The notes beneath the pieces were generated by a model. That model saw only the letters and a list, made by a program, of their open reading frames with translations, did no database searches and was not told the DNA's origin. This document shows positions 1 to 8,260 of a stretch of DNA of 64,000 bases, piece after piece (the first letter of the stretch is position 1; each line of letters opens with the position of its first letter). The stretch spans positions 62,001-126,000 of the forward strand of contig DAOUHX010000424.1 in assembly GCA_034428395.1 (NCBI GenBank), in the 5' to 3' direction. The translations under genes were made by a program, and so were the position numbers. The DNA is from Bin5 sp034428395. GTDB lineage: Bacteria > Chloroflexota > Anaerolineae > Caldilineales > Caldilineaceae.

Positions 1-555
1 GTCCAGAAACCAGTTCGAAAGGACCCGCTGCAGACGCGCCCCTGCCCCCTTGAGGAAGTAGAAGCGGCTGCCCGACGCCGCGACGCCGCGCTCGAAGTCG
101 ATGATGTCCAGCTGCGGCCCCATGTCCCAATGGGCCTGCGGCCTGAATTCGAACTGGGGCAGCTCGCCCCACTGGGAAATGACGACATTGCCCTCCTCGT
201 CTGGCGCAACCGGCACGTCCGGCTCAGGCGGATTCGGAATGCGCATCATCGCGTCGCGGAACTCGGTCTCGACCGAGCGCAGCTCTTCATCGATCTGTGC
301 GATTTCCACGCCAATTTCGCTCATGCTCGCCTTAAACGCGTTGGCCTCTTCCGCCCTCTTTTCTCGGTAGAGCGCGCCGATCTGTTTTGAGCCCGTGTTG
401 CGTTCTTCTCGCAGCCTTTCCCCCCGTTGCAGCAGCTCGCGCCGCCTCCCGTCCAATTCCAGGGCCAGCTCCCAGGGGGCCTCCTGGTCGTTCAGCTTCA
501 CCATCGCCTCGGCCAGCGCTTGCCGGTTTTCGCGCATCCATCGAATGTCAAGCAT
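1..555 (-). CDS. serS: Seryl-tRNA synthetase, N-terminal part (cut by left window edge)
   Basis: Charges tRNA-Ser with serine in the cytoplasm (class II synthetase). The visible 185 codons begin MLDIRWMRENRQALAEAM, which is the standard SerRS start. They continue as the long antiparallel coiled-coil arm that grips the tRNA-Ser variable arm, rich in E, R, L and A. After the arm comes NPPEPDVPV, then WGELPQFEFRPQAHWDMG and a FERGVAASGSRFYFLKG-type stretch that opens the catalytic domain. Motifs 2 and 3 lie outside the window. The ATG at 553-555 is chosen because the family N-terminus aligns there and a T-box leader ends just upstream. The gene has its own promoter at the end of the preceding gene, so it is probably uncoupled from the upstream genes. 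Confidence 0.95.
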   Translation of the reverse strand, partial: MLDIRWMRENRQALAEAMVKLNDQEAPWELALELDGRRRELLQRGERLREERNTGSKQIGALYREKRAEEANAFKASMSEIGVEIAQIDEELRSVETEFRDAMMRIPNPPEPDVPVAPDEEGNVVISQWGELPQFEFRPQAHWDMGPQLDIIDFERGVAASGSRFYFLKGAGARLQRVLSNWFLD

Positions 556-600
556 TTCACGCTCCTACAAGGTATGGGGGTCACGGCCCCGTCACACATC

Positions 601-869
601 CGTCGGGACAAAAAAATCCCCTCGCCTGTTCAGGACGAGAGGACCCGTGGTGCCACCTGAATTCGCAGACACCGCCCGCTTCCGAAAAAAACAGTAACGG
701 CATCTACCTCAATGCGCCTCTAACGGGGCGGTCCGTCCGGCCATTTCCTGCCAGAAGCCTTAGGGGTGCTGTACCGTCTGCCGCCTGTTGCCTCGCAGCG
801 GCCGGCAACTCTCTGAAAGAACGGGCTGACGGACATGGTCCCCGGTCACGGCCACTCTGATCGTATGTG
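601..869 (-). promoter_or_regulatory. T-box riboswitch leader of serS with intrinsic terminator
   Basis: On the minus strand the conserved T-box core AGGTGGCACCACG lies at about 646-658 (family core GGTGGNACCRCG). It is followed directly by a terminator hairpin (CCTCTCG / CGAGGGG arms with an inner CCTG / CAGG) at about 617-642 and a run of seven Ts at 610-616. About 150 bases upstream is the stem-I signature AGAGAG in TTCAGAGAGTTGCCGG at about 800-820. This is the usual T-box layout: uncharged tRNA pairs with the core and favours antitermination. By position the sensed tRNA should be tRNA-Ser. I could not assign the specifier codon with confidence. Confidence 0.88.
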
Positions 870-875
870 CCGGCA

Positions 876-904
876 AAGATAGCACAGTGCCGGCTGGCTG
901 TCAA
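876..904 (-). promoter_or_regulatory. Sigma-70 type promoter of the T-box-serS transcript
   Basis: A perfect -35 TTGACA (899-904), a 17-base spacer and a -10 TATCTT (876-881) on the minus strand put the transcription start near 869, just before the stem-I region of the T-box. The -35 box overlaps the stop codon of the upstream polyphosphate-kinase-like gene. Confidence 0.75.
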
Positions 905-1914
905 TTCTCCGCCAAAGCGAGGTTGGCCAGATCAACCAGCTGAAACATTGCCAGGGGACCGTCGCTGCGAAAACAGAACGCTGCCGGCACCGAAAGATGG
1001 GAGGCAAGCCACTCAACGACAGAATCGGGCATGGCAGCCTCGTATTCGAGACGGACGACCGGCGAAGCAAGCTGCTGGTGGCGCTGGCCTCGGCTCCGGG
1101 CCTCCAATTCGTCTCCCGAACGCGACCCGTTCGAAGCCCGTAGCACGCGAAACAAAAACGCGCCCTCGATCTGCATCCCCGGGAAGAGCTCGTCAAGAAA
1201 CCCCGCGACCGCGTCTTCACTCCAAATGTACAGCCGCTCTCCGGCCTCCGAGGGAACTGCCACAAAGCGGGACATGAGCTGCGGCACTTTTATGCGCGCG
1301 TGTGAGAGCGGTCCGAATCTGACATCCGGACTGCTGAGATGAACGAGAATATTGATACTGTGCGAGCTGATGAACGGAAACGGATGCCCCGGGTCGACCG
1401 CCAGCGGTGTCAGCATCGGGTAGAGCTGCTGGCGAAAGAAGCGGCGCACGTGGTTCCGCTGCTGCATCTCCAGCGAGCCGGGATCACCAATGAGAATGCC
1501 GAAGTCCCGTTTCAGCTCGGGCAGAAGTGTCCGACTGAGTTCGATAAGAGCCTGCTCCAGCAGCCGGTCCAGTTGGACCGTTATCTCCTGCCTGCTTGAA
1601 TCGGTCAAGTCAGGCGCCTGCTCCGCGAAATAGTGGTCGAGAACCGAGGCGAGCAGTCCGATTATTCGCACACGTTCCAGCAGCGGGCAGTCCGGGCTGC
1701 GGCTCTCCTCGAGAAGGTAGGTAGCTTCGACGACCGGCGCCGGCTGGCTGCTCGTATGGACCCGTTCCTTCAGTCCCGCCGCCAGGCCCTTGGCCCGGGC
1801 GATCGCTTCTTCGTCGGTGGGCGTCGCAAATGCGGGCAATGAGGCTTCGTATCCGGCAGGGGCGAAGGGCCGCTCGCGTGCAGGCTGCCGTCCTTCAATC
1901 AGGTCTTGCTTCAT
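901..1914 (-). CDS. Polyphosphate kinase 1-like protein, N-terminal and middle domains only
   Basis: The 337-residue protein matches the first half of PPK1. Residues about 60-150 resemble the helical N domain (CPLLERVRIIGLLASVLDHYF; family form PLLERLKFLAIFSSNLDEFF). Residues about 155-330 resemble the H domain, including LTPLAVDPGHPFPF. Full PPK1 is about 690 residues, and its autophosphorylated histidine and ATP site lie in the C1/C2 domains. These are wholly absent here: the frame ends in TGA at 901-903 and the serS promoter begins at once. The canonical NRELSWLxFN N-terminus is also not recognisable. It therefore cannot be a normal kinase. It may be a truncated relic or a polyphosphate-binding or regulatory protein. 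A CHAD-domain gene, also polyphosphate-linked, lies in the same gene series. Confidence 0.75.
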   Translation of the reverse strand: MKQDLIEGRQPARERPFAPAGYEASLPAFATPTDEEAIARAKGLAAGLKERVHTSSQPAPVVEATYLLEESRSPDCPLLERVRIIGLLASVLDHYFAEQAPDLTDSSRQEITVQLDRLLEQALIELSRTLLPELKRDFGILIGDPGSLEMQQRNHVRRFFRQQLYPMLTPLAVDPGHPFPFISSHSINILVHLSSPDVRFGPLSHARIKVPQLMSRFVAVPSEAGERLYIWSEDAVAGFLDELFPGMQIEGAFLFRVLRASNGSRSGDELEARSRGQRHQQLASPVVRLEYEAAMPDSVVEWLASHLSVPAAFCFRSDGPLAMFQLVDLANLALAEN

Positions 1915-1923
1915 CGGAGACTC

Positions 1924-2688
1924 TCACCGTTCGTTGGCCACAAATTCGATGCGGATCGTAAACTCATCCTGGACCGTGAGCGTGTTCGCGAAGTTGGGAG
2001 GATCGAAGCCCAGATCGGTCATGCGCAGGCGGGTCTCAAGACTGCCGCTGATCATGCCGTCCTTCAGAATGGCCTCGACATGCCAGCGGGAGGGCAGTGA
2101 GACGCCGCGCAGGGACAGGTCGCCTTCCAGTTGAAAGCGAACGGTCTCGCCCTCCCGGTAGTTTGAAGGCGCGTCGTCTATTTGGGTGGCGACAAAGAGC
2201 GCCACCGGGTAGCGGTCCGACTCGAGCGCGTTCTCCCGGATCCAGCCGTCTCGCAGCTTCTGGTCGGTGCGCAGGGTAGGCAGGTAGACCGCGAAGCGAT
2301 TTGGACCGAGCGACGCGCCTGAGAGGTCGATCTGAACGACTCCGGTCACATCCTGGGTCTCCCCAATAACCTCGGCCTTTCCGGGCTCCAGCCCGTACTT
2401 GCGTTTCGCTTCCGCGAAAAACTCCTCGTCCACAATATAGGCCGCCCTCGAACTGGCCGGCTCTATCCGGAAGGTGCGCAACGCCCCGCTGTCTTCCAGT
2501 TCAACCGAGGGCAGGTCCGAAAAAGCCGCCGCCGCCTCGCGCGAAAGACTCTCGGCGGCAGGAGCTTCCTCTTGCGCCGAGGACGGTTCCTGCCGCCCAC
2601 TCTCAGCTGGGGAGCTGTCTCGTCCGCCGCAGCCGACCGCGATCAATAGGGCATACAACAGCAGGAGGTGCTGGAATCTGGTTTTCAT
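1924..2688 (-). CDS. YceI-family lipoprotein
   Basis: A 254-residue exported lipoprotein. The signal sequence MKTRFQHLLLLYALLIAVGC has a lipobox ending at Cys20, followed by a Ser/Glu/Ala-rich linker to about residue 60. The rest is a YceI-like beta-barrel: a TxxVTGVVQIDLSG strand, the RDGWIRENALESDRYPVALF segment (family form RDxHxxxxxFfDxxkyP), then a LEGDLSLRGVSLP strand. YceI proteins bind isoprenoid or amphipathic lipids in a barrel lumen; the ligand here is unknown. It sits 9 bases upstream of the PPK-like gene and 70 bases downstream of the LtaS-type enzyme, all in one direction. Confidence 0.85.
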   Translation of the reverse strand: MKTRFQHLLLLYALLIAVGCGGRDSSPAESGRQEPSSAQEEAPAAESLSREAAAAFSDLPSVELEDSGALRTFRIEPASSRAAYIVDEEFFAEAKRKYGLEPGKAEVIGETQDVTGVVQIDLSGASLGPNRFAVYLPTLRTDQKLRDGWIRENALESDRYPVALFVATQIDDAPSNYREGETVRFQLEGDLSLRGVSLPSRWHVEAILKDGMISGSLETRLRMTDLGFDPPNFANTLTVQDEFTIRIEFVANER

Positions 2689-2758
2689 GGGCTGACGTCA
2701 CTCTTACTCAGTTTGGAACACCTGCTTAAGATCGTCGCTGCAACGCGGTTGGGCCATT

Positions 2759-4639
2759 TCAGGGCGCGGGCACTGCCGGCCGCGGCATTTCGTTGTCAAG
2801 ACGCACGCCTTCAGGCAAATAGGGAGGCAGGCCGCCGCCGCTTCCGTATGCCGCCAGCAGTTGACGGACGAAGAGCGAATAGAACGCCTCATGGCGGAAG
2901 GTCGGTTCCGCGCCCGCAACGGCCAGCCCCTCCTCAAAACCGTACCCACCAAATGATGCAACGAATTGGTCGTTTTTGGCAATGATGTGCAACGGGGTGT
3001 CCCAGCCGTCTTCGCCGCGCGAGACGCGCGGCGGCTGGTGGTCGCCCACGAGGACAAAGACCGCCTCCTGGCTGGGCTCGCTGATGATGAATTCGGTCAG
3101 CATCTCCAGTTGGTATTCGATGGCATTCCAATAATTCTGGCGCCGTTCCCTGTGTTCGATCAGCTCGGATGAGGCCGGCGGCTGCACCCCGGGAACGTTC
3201 AGCGCGCGCCAGTCCTCTTCCAGGGCAGGCAGCGGCGTCCACGGGTAATGTGAGTTCTGTGTGATCGTGAAAAACAGATAGGGCGCGTCCGACTCCTGCC
3301 GTATGGCCTGGCGCGCGAACTGCAGAGAGTACTGGTCCGGTGGCGCGGGGCCCCACCCGTATTCAGGGCCGCTGAAATTAAGGTCTTCGTAGAGCAGCCA
3401 GCGGTCCACGCCAAAGAAGTCGGCATACTTTTTCCAGGCCGCGGCCGGCAGCCCCATCGAGAGCGCGGTCAAGCGGTAGTAGCGATAGCCCTGGCCCTTG
3501 AGGAAACGCCCCAGGTCGGGGTACTCCTCCAGCTGGTACTTGTCGACCAGTGCGTAATACTGGGGGTCCGAACTGACCCGCAGGCCAAAGAGAGCGCTGG
3601 TGTAGGACATCCAGGACCCGCCGCCCCAGGTTGGCGCCAGACTCAGGGCCGATGCGGCGTACCAGCCACCGCCGGCCAGCCTCTCTTCGAGTCGTTCTGT
3701 CAACGCCCGGTAACGGACGCGCCAGTCAGTGCGCTTGTAGAGAACGCTGCCGTATGATTCGACAAATATGATGTAGATCGGTGGCCGCTCGTCCAGGCTG
3801 TAACCGCCGTAGTCATATGCGAGTTGAGCTTGCGCGCCGTCGAACCTCTTCACGTTGCCGTAGACGCGGCGGGACTCGGACAGGTTGCGGCTCAGTTTGG
3901 CGGTCAGGCTGCTGAACACCATGCCCGGCCGGCCAGTTGCCTGGCGATAGATGGCCGCCTGCCCGAGGACGAGAACTGCCAGCAGGGCCACCGCCAGGCG
4001 CGACAGACGCGTGGGGCCGGTATCAGGCAGTGCCAGCCGCGCCAGGCGGTGGACCGCAAACGCGCCCGCCGCGATGAGCAAGACAGTGCCTGCCACAAAG
4101 GCAACCGTCACCCGGGCGTTTTGCAAAAAGAAGGAAAACCCCTCGGTCGCCATCCGGAACTGGCTGTAGAAGACCGGTTCCAGGTTGAAGAACGTGACCG
4201 ACGCGCCCTCATATAGATAGTAGGCAAAGACGAAGAGATACGCCGCGACGAATCCGGCGCGCAGGCCCGGCCTGCGCAGCCGCGGAAGCACTGTCCACAG
4301 CGCGATGGAGAGCACGATTTCGGAGTTGAAGCGCAGCACGTCGGGCCGGCCGCGCCAGAGAAAGAGTTGACGCCAGACCCGCTCCATCGAGCCCCCTTGG
4401 AGTTGGATCGCCGGCAGGAGCGCCCCCTCCTCCCTGTCCATCAGGACGACGGGAATAAAGAGCAGTGCGTTCAGAAGGACAAGGACGGCCCAAAATCTGA
4501 AATCAGGGTGTATCCGTAGCCCCAATTTCCCCACGCGACCAAGCGGGGCGGAGCCTGCCCGCGCTGCAGAGGAAGCGGTTTCCTTATCAGCAATATCGGT
4601 CCGAAACAGGAAATTGAAGGCGCGGGTCAGCGGGCGCAT
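2759..4639 (-). CDS. LtaS/MdoB-type membrane sulfatase-superfamily protein
   Basis: A 626-residue membrane-anchored enzyme of the alkaline phosphatase superfamily. About five hydrophobic segments (roughly residues 45-65, 95-115, 125-145, 170-195, 210-230) precede an extracellular sulfatase-like domain. That domain starts PIYIIFVESYGS, whose Glu is the usual first metal ligand, and ends with VFVLVGDHQPP, the late Asp-His metal pair, and HIIAKND. FFTITQNSHYPWTPL is also typical. Family members transfer glycerol phosphate or phosphoethanolamine from lipids to polymers. The nucleophile is probably the Thr in PTWGGGSW or a nearby residue, which I cannot settle. A role in cell-envelope glycopolymer modification is inferred. 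Confidence 0.8.
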   Translation of the reverse strand: MRPLTRAFNFLFRTDIADKETASSAARAGSAPLGRVGKLGLRIHPDFRFWAVLVLLNALLFIPVVLMDREEGALLPAIQLQGGSMERVWRQLFLWRGRPDVLRFNSEIVLSIALWTVLPRLRRPGLRAGFVAAYLFVFAYYLYEGASVTFFNLEPVFYSQFRMATEGFSFFLQNARVTVAFVAGTVLLIAAGAFAVHRLARLALPDTGPTRLSRLAVALLAVLVLGQAAIYRQATGRPGMVFSSLTAKLSRNLSESRRVYGNVKRFDGAQAQLAYDYGGYSLDERPPIYIIFVESYGSVLYKRTDWRVRYRALTERLEERLAGGGWYAASALSLAPTWGGGSWMSYTSALFGLRVSSDPQYYALVDKYQLEEYPDLGRFLKGQGYRYYRLTALSMGLPAAAWKKYADFFGVDRWLLYEDLNFSGPEYGWGPAPPDQYSLQFARQAIRQESDAPYLFFTITQNSHYPWTPLPALEEDWRALNVPGVQPPASSELIEHRERRQNYWNAIEYQLEMLTEFIISEPSQEAVFVLVGDHQPPRVSRGEDGWDTPLHIIAKNDQFVASFGGYGFEEGLAVAGAEPTFRHEAFYSLFVRQLLAAYGSGGGLPPYLPEGVRLDNEMPRPAVPAP

Positions 4640-4645
4640 TCCCGG

Positions 4646-5269
4646 TCAGATCTGCTCCTGTCGGTCGCACCAGGAGAGGGGCAGAAGACCGCTTTCAGTT
4701 GCCTGCTCCACGATCGCGGCGACAACGTCGCCCAGCGCTTGCGAGCCTTGCCCGACCGGGGTCATGCGGTCTTCTACTTGTGCTCTCGTGACCCGGTTCT
4801 CGCGCCAGGTAATGCCGCAGGTGTGGTAGTTGTGCAAGAAGGGCATGAGCCTGTCGAGCGCAAGCGCGAAGCGGGCTTCCGGCGTCAGTTGGGCTTCGTA
4901 CTCCTCCCACAGCGCCGTCATCTCCACCGCCTGATCGCGGGGCAACAGGCCGAAGATGCGCAGGGCCGCCGTCCGCTCCCGCTCTATCTTGCCTTCGTGG
5001 CTATCATCGTCGTAGGCGTAGGTGTCGCCGGCGTCTATCTCAACGACGTCATGAATCAGCAGCAGCCTCAAGGTATGCAGCAGATCCACCGGTTCGTTGG
5101 CGTGTTCAGCCAGCACCAGCGCCATCATCGCCAGATGCCACGAATGCTCGGCCGAGTTCTCACGGCGCTTGCTCTCCAGCAAAAGGGACCGCCGCAGGAC
5201 GCCCTTCAATCTGTCGATCTCAAGGATGAATGCCAACTGCTTTCTGAGTCGTTCGCTTTCCATTGTCAT
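4646..5269 (-). CDS. HD-domain phosphohydrolase (YfbR/HDDC2 type)
   Basis: A 207-residue cytosolic protein with the HD signature. NSAEHSWHLAMMALVLAEHA supplies the first His, LLIHDVVEIDAGDT holds the central His-Asp pair and a following Glu/Asp cluster, and a distal Asp lies in ALALDRLMPFLHNY. Size and motif order match the YfbR/HDDC2 5'-deoxynucleotidase group, which removes phosphate from nucleoside monophosphates using a divalent metal. Substrate is not provable here. Its ATG overlaps the stop of the upstream CHAD gene by four bases (5266-5269), implying translational coupling. It lies 6 bases upstream of the LtaS-type gene. Confidence 0.85.
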   Translation of the reverse strand: MTMESERLRKQLAFILEIDRLKGVLRRSLLLESKRRENSAEHSWHLAMMALVLAEHANEPVDLLHTLRLLLIHDVVEIDAGDTYAYDDDSHEGKIERERTAALRIFGLLPRDQAVEMTALWEEYEAQLTPEARFALALDRLMPFLHNYHTCGITWRENRVTRAQVEDRMTPVGQGSQALGDVVAAIVEQATESGLLPLSWCDRQEQI

Positions 5270-6204
5270 GGGTCCTGCGCGCCGAATTCAGCGGTCGGAA
5301 GTTTGGCACGGCGATAGGCGCGCCAGTAGGCTGCGATGCGCCCGGCGAATCGGCCCGGGCTTTCCTGGTAGATCCGCGCCGCCTGCAGGGAGGCAGTGCC
5401 CCGAATATGGCTCCTTTCGCGGGCTACCAGGCTGTCGAGCCGTTCGGCGAAATCCCCGCCTTCCTCCCGTAGTTCCCGTACCTGCCTCGACTGCAGCAGC
5501 ATCGCCAGGTCGTGTTCATCGCCCAGCCGGTCGGCAAGCCGGTCGCATTCGCGCGCCAGCGCGCCGACCGGGCCCGGCCAAACAGGCCTCAAGATCTGCA
5601 TGTGGTACCAGAGATACTTGACCCGCTTGCGGAAAGCATGAAAGTTCTCGGTCGTGGGCCGCTTGGCCGCGACGCTCAGTTCGGCGCGTCCGCGGGCGTA
5701 GTTCCTCCGCAGACCTGGCGCAAATGGAGTGAAGTCGTCTGCGCGGAACTTCCAGCAATCGACGCGGGATCTCGCTTCCTGGAGTGAGTCCACAATTGAC
5801 GCCAGCTGCTGCGGCTCACGGGTGTAACCGTCCAAAAGCGTCCTGTGACCTTTCTCCAGGGCGTGGCTCAGCCGGGTGAAGGAGTTGCCGGTCATGCGCG
5901 CGCCGTAACGGCCCCGCAGCCGGTCGAAGGTCTCGATGTGGACTGCACTGTCCCGCACGGGCGACAGAATGCGGCCCTGGTCGCGGAAGAAGGCGTTCTC
6001 GCGGCGGTAGGTCTTGTCGGGCAGAGCACCGCGCGCCAGGCGCAGGACCGCGCGAATACGCTTGAAATGTTTGCGCGCTTCGTGGATCTCTTCGTTAACG
6101 TCGTTGCCGCGTCCAAGCTGACTTATCGCCCCGTCGATCTGTTCATAGACGATGCGGCGCAACGAATTGTCCGGCGTTTCGTCCGGGGAAAGCGAAAAAC
6201 TCAT
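5266..6204 (-). CDS. CHAD-domain protein
   Basis: About 312 residues forming one CHAD domain, a helical bundle rich in conserved His, Lys and Arg. Seen here are EEIHEARKHFKRIRAVLRLAR near the N-terminus and, in the second repeat, FHAFRKRVKYLWYHMQIL followed by LADRLGDEHDLAML. CHAD domains bind inorganic polyphosphate, and some members associate with polyphosphate granules. The ATG at 6202-6204 is preferred. A TTG at 6234 preceded by AGAGG is also possible and would add ten residues. Starting 40 bases after the nucleoside hydrolase stop and overlapping the HD gene, it is part of a minus-strand operon. The PPK1-like fragment 3.4 kb downstream makes a polyphosphate link plausible. Confidence 0.88.
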   Translation of the reverse strand: MSFSLSPDETPDNSLRRIVYEQIDGAISQLGRGNDVNEEIHEARKHFKRIRAVLRLARGALPDKTYRRENAFFRDQGRILSPVRDSAVHIETFDRLRGRYGARMTGNSFTRLSHALEKGHRTLLDGYTREPQQLASIVDSLQEARSRVDCWKFRADDFTPFAPGLRRNYARGRAELSVAAKRPTTENFHAFRKRVKYLWYHMQILRPVWPGPVGALARECDRLADRLGDEHDLAMLLQSRQVRELREEGGDFAERLDSLVARERSHIRGTASLQAARIYQESPGRFAGRIAAYWRAYRRAKLPTAEFGAQDP

Positions 6205-6243
6205 CGGCGGTTGTTTGCCGTGCCTTTCCTGCAAATAACGCCT

Positions 6244-7182
6244 CTATCCATCTGAGGCGGCCCGGCCTAGCTTGGTGAACAGATCGCGCAGAATGCTGTC
6301 CCGGTCGACATAGCGGGCACTGGCGATCGTGTGCCGGCTCTCGTCGAAGGCCCAGGTCAACCGATCCGTCAGGCGGGGCGCGCTCACCCGTTCCACCTGC
6401 GCCCACTGCGGATTCACCAGCCAGCCAACCGGTGCCATATCCCAGATCTGCTTGGAGTAAGCGAACTGGTCTTCGTGGTAGTCGCGGTATATCTCGTGGA
6501 GGTAGTCGCCGATCGCCCCGCGGCCCTTCACGTGAGCTGCGATCTCTGGCAGCGTCGTGTGCAGGTGGGAGACGACGCCCATGCAGGGGAACCGTATGAG
6601 TGGTACCCCGCAATCGAGGACGACGCGGCTGGCCGCCGGGTCCTGGTACAGGTTGAACTCACGCGTGTCCGGCCAGTGGCGCGCGTGGCCGCCCAGCCAC
6701 ACCACCACGATGCGCTCGCGGATTGCCGGCTCCATCAGGAGCGCGCAGGCGACGTTTGTGATCGCGCCGATCGCGACGACGTAAAGGGGGTCATCAAACG
6801 CCGACGCCAGCGCCTTTTCAATAAGATCGGACGCGGCATCGCTTTCAAACGGTTGGCGCTCGTCGGCCAGCCATGCCGCCGAGCCGCGCTGGACAAAGCC
6901 GGACCGGGGAAGATCCAGGAATGTCAGGCGAGCCAGAAGTCGATGAATCTCCTCGTAGCTCTTCTCCATGCCGTCTCCGGGCCCGGCGCTGCGTCCGTTG
7001 TGGAACGGCGCCGCGTAAAGGGCCTCCACCCGCAGCCGTTCCGGCGAGAGCAGCGAGTACACCACGGCGAACTGGTCGTCAATCTCATTGTACGTATCGG
7101 TGTCCAGCACCATGCGCACGCGCCCGCCGGGCGGATTGAGGCGGTCTTCGAGCTGTTGTTGGTCGAGCGGTGCGAAATTCAT
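6244..7182 (-). CDS. Inosine-uridine preferring nucleoside hydrolase family protein
   Basis: A 312-residue enzyme of the nucleoside hydrolase fold, which cleaves the N-glycosidic bond of ribonucleosides to base and ribose using Ca2+. The N-terminal Asp cluster appears as VLDTDTYNEIDDQFAVVYSL (classical form DTDPGxDDAxAL). The middle VAIGAITNVACALLMEP matches the family's xGPLTNxAxAL region. The Asp cluster is relaxed relative to canonical IunH, so the substrate could be another N- or O-riboside. The gene follows the mannonate-dehydratase-like gene after 45 bases and precedes the CHAD gene. It is likely cotranscribed with the two upstream sugar-acid-type enzymes. Confidence 0.85.
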   Translation of the reverse strand: MNFAPLDQQQLEDRLNPPGGRVRMVLDTDTYNEIDDQFAVVYSLLSPERLRVEALYAAPFHNGRSAGPGDGMEKSYEEIHRLLARLTFLDLPRSGFVQRGSAAWLADERQPFESDAASDLIEKALASAFDDPLYVVAIGAITNVACALLMEPAIRERIVVVWLGGHARHWPDTREFNLYQDPAASRVVLDCGVPLIRFPCMGVVSHLHTTLPEIAAHVKGRGAIGDYLHEIYRDYHEDQFAYSKQIWDMAPVGWLVNPQWAQVERVSAPRLTDRLTWAFDESRHTIASARYVDRDSILRDLFTKLGRAASDG

Positions 7183-7227
7183 GTGTCAATTCTCAACAGT
7201 TCCAGTAGCTGGAACCGCATCTGCCTG

Positions 7228-8205
7228 CTATGCCGCCAGCCGGTTCACCATCTCGAGCATGGCCGTCATGTAGCCGATGGCGTAAGCGCGGCCTCGGTGG
7301 CCCCAGTCGCTGTCTTCAACCATCTGCGGCACGTGATCTGTGATCATGAAGCCGGTGAATCCCACCTCTTTAAGCGTTTTCATCACCTCGAACGGGTCAA
7401 CATTGCCCTCGTTGATGAAACACTCGTTGAAGTTGGGCACGGTCCCTTGCACGTCACGAAAATGGACGTAAACGATGCGGCCTCGCCCGCCGAAGTGGCG
7501 CACCGCGTCAATCACGTAGTCGTGCCCATTCATCTCAGACCAGCAGCCCATGCAGAAGTCAAGGCCGTGATTTGGGCTGTCAAAACGGTCAATGGCCCGC
7601 TTGAACCCTTCAAAGTTACGGAAAATGCGCGCCACGCCGCCGAGACTCTCCACCGGCGGGTCGTCCGGGTGAAGCGCCAGCGTAACACCGGCCTCCTCGG
7701 CAACCGGCAGCAGCCGCTCCAGGTAATACTCGTAGTTGGCCCACATCTCCTCTTGGTCGTAGACCCGACCGTGCGTCAGCTCTTCCGGGTCGTGTTCAGC
7801 GAGATTGAAGCGCGTGCCCCGCGCGCCGCCGCGCAGCCTCGCCGGTTCCTGCGTGCGCCAGACAGAGTTCGGCATCCAGTGATAACCGAGGATTGGGATT
7901 CCCGCTCTGCCCATGTTGCGGACCGTGGTCTGCATGTGGGCGATCTGCTCGTCGCGCCCTGGCAGCCCAAGCATCGCCTTGTCGTAGAAGGTGATCGGCA
8001 CGTTTTCAAGGCAGATCAGGCGCAGACCGGCCGCCTCTGCCCGGTCTACGGCCGCCTTCAAGTCGCCGTACTCCCACTGCTTGTCGCCGGGGAGCCTGGG
8101 CGTATTCATCAGAAAGTCATCCGCGCCAAGCTGCTTGATGAAGGCCAGCTTCTCGTCCGTGAGCTCATTGAACTGCCCCAGGCCGATTCGCATTTGCAAC
8201 GACAT
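7228..8205 (-). CDS. Mannonate dehydratase-like TIM-barrel enzyme (locus 1)
   Basis: A 325-residue protein of the xylose-isomerase-like TIM barrel group, closest by eye to UxuA mannonate dehydratase, which converts D-mannonate to 2-keto-3-deoxygluconate. Supporting segments are GLPGRDEQIAHMQTTVRNMG, LALHPDDPPVESLGGVARIF (the UxuA HPDDPP block) and GLDFCMGCWSEM. VYVHFRDVQGTVPNFNE and ITDHVP follow. The ATG at 8203-8205 is chosen because AAAGGAG lies eight bases upstream and the barrel begins at MRIGLGQF. The longer frame to 8310 has no family similarity. A paralogue lies at 34018-35061. Substrate could be another sugar acid. Neighbours are an NAL/DHDPS-type aldolase upstream and a nucleoside hydrolase downstream. 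Confidence 0.85.
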   Translation of the reverse strand: MSLQMRIGLGQFNELTDEKLAFIKQLGADDFLMNTPRLPGDKQWEYGDLKAAVDRAEAAGLRLICLENVPITFYDKAMLGLPGRDEQIAHMQTTVRNMGRAGIPILGYHWMPNSVWRTQEPARLRGGARGTRFNLAEHDPEELTHGRVYDQEEMWANYEYYLERLLPVAEEAGVTLALHPDDPPVESLGGVARIFRNFEGFKRAIDRFDSPNHGLDFCMGCWSEMNGHDYVIDAVRHFGGRGRIVYVHFRDVQGTVPNFNECFINEGNVDPFEVMKTLKEVGFTGFMITDHVPQMVEDSDWGHRGRAYAIGYMTAMLEMVNRLAA

Positions 8206-8260
8206 GAAAACGCTCCTTTGGCTTGCAGAGTACGGTTCAAGTCGACGGGCGGACCTCTTC

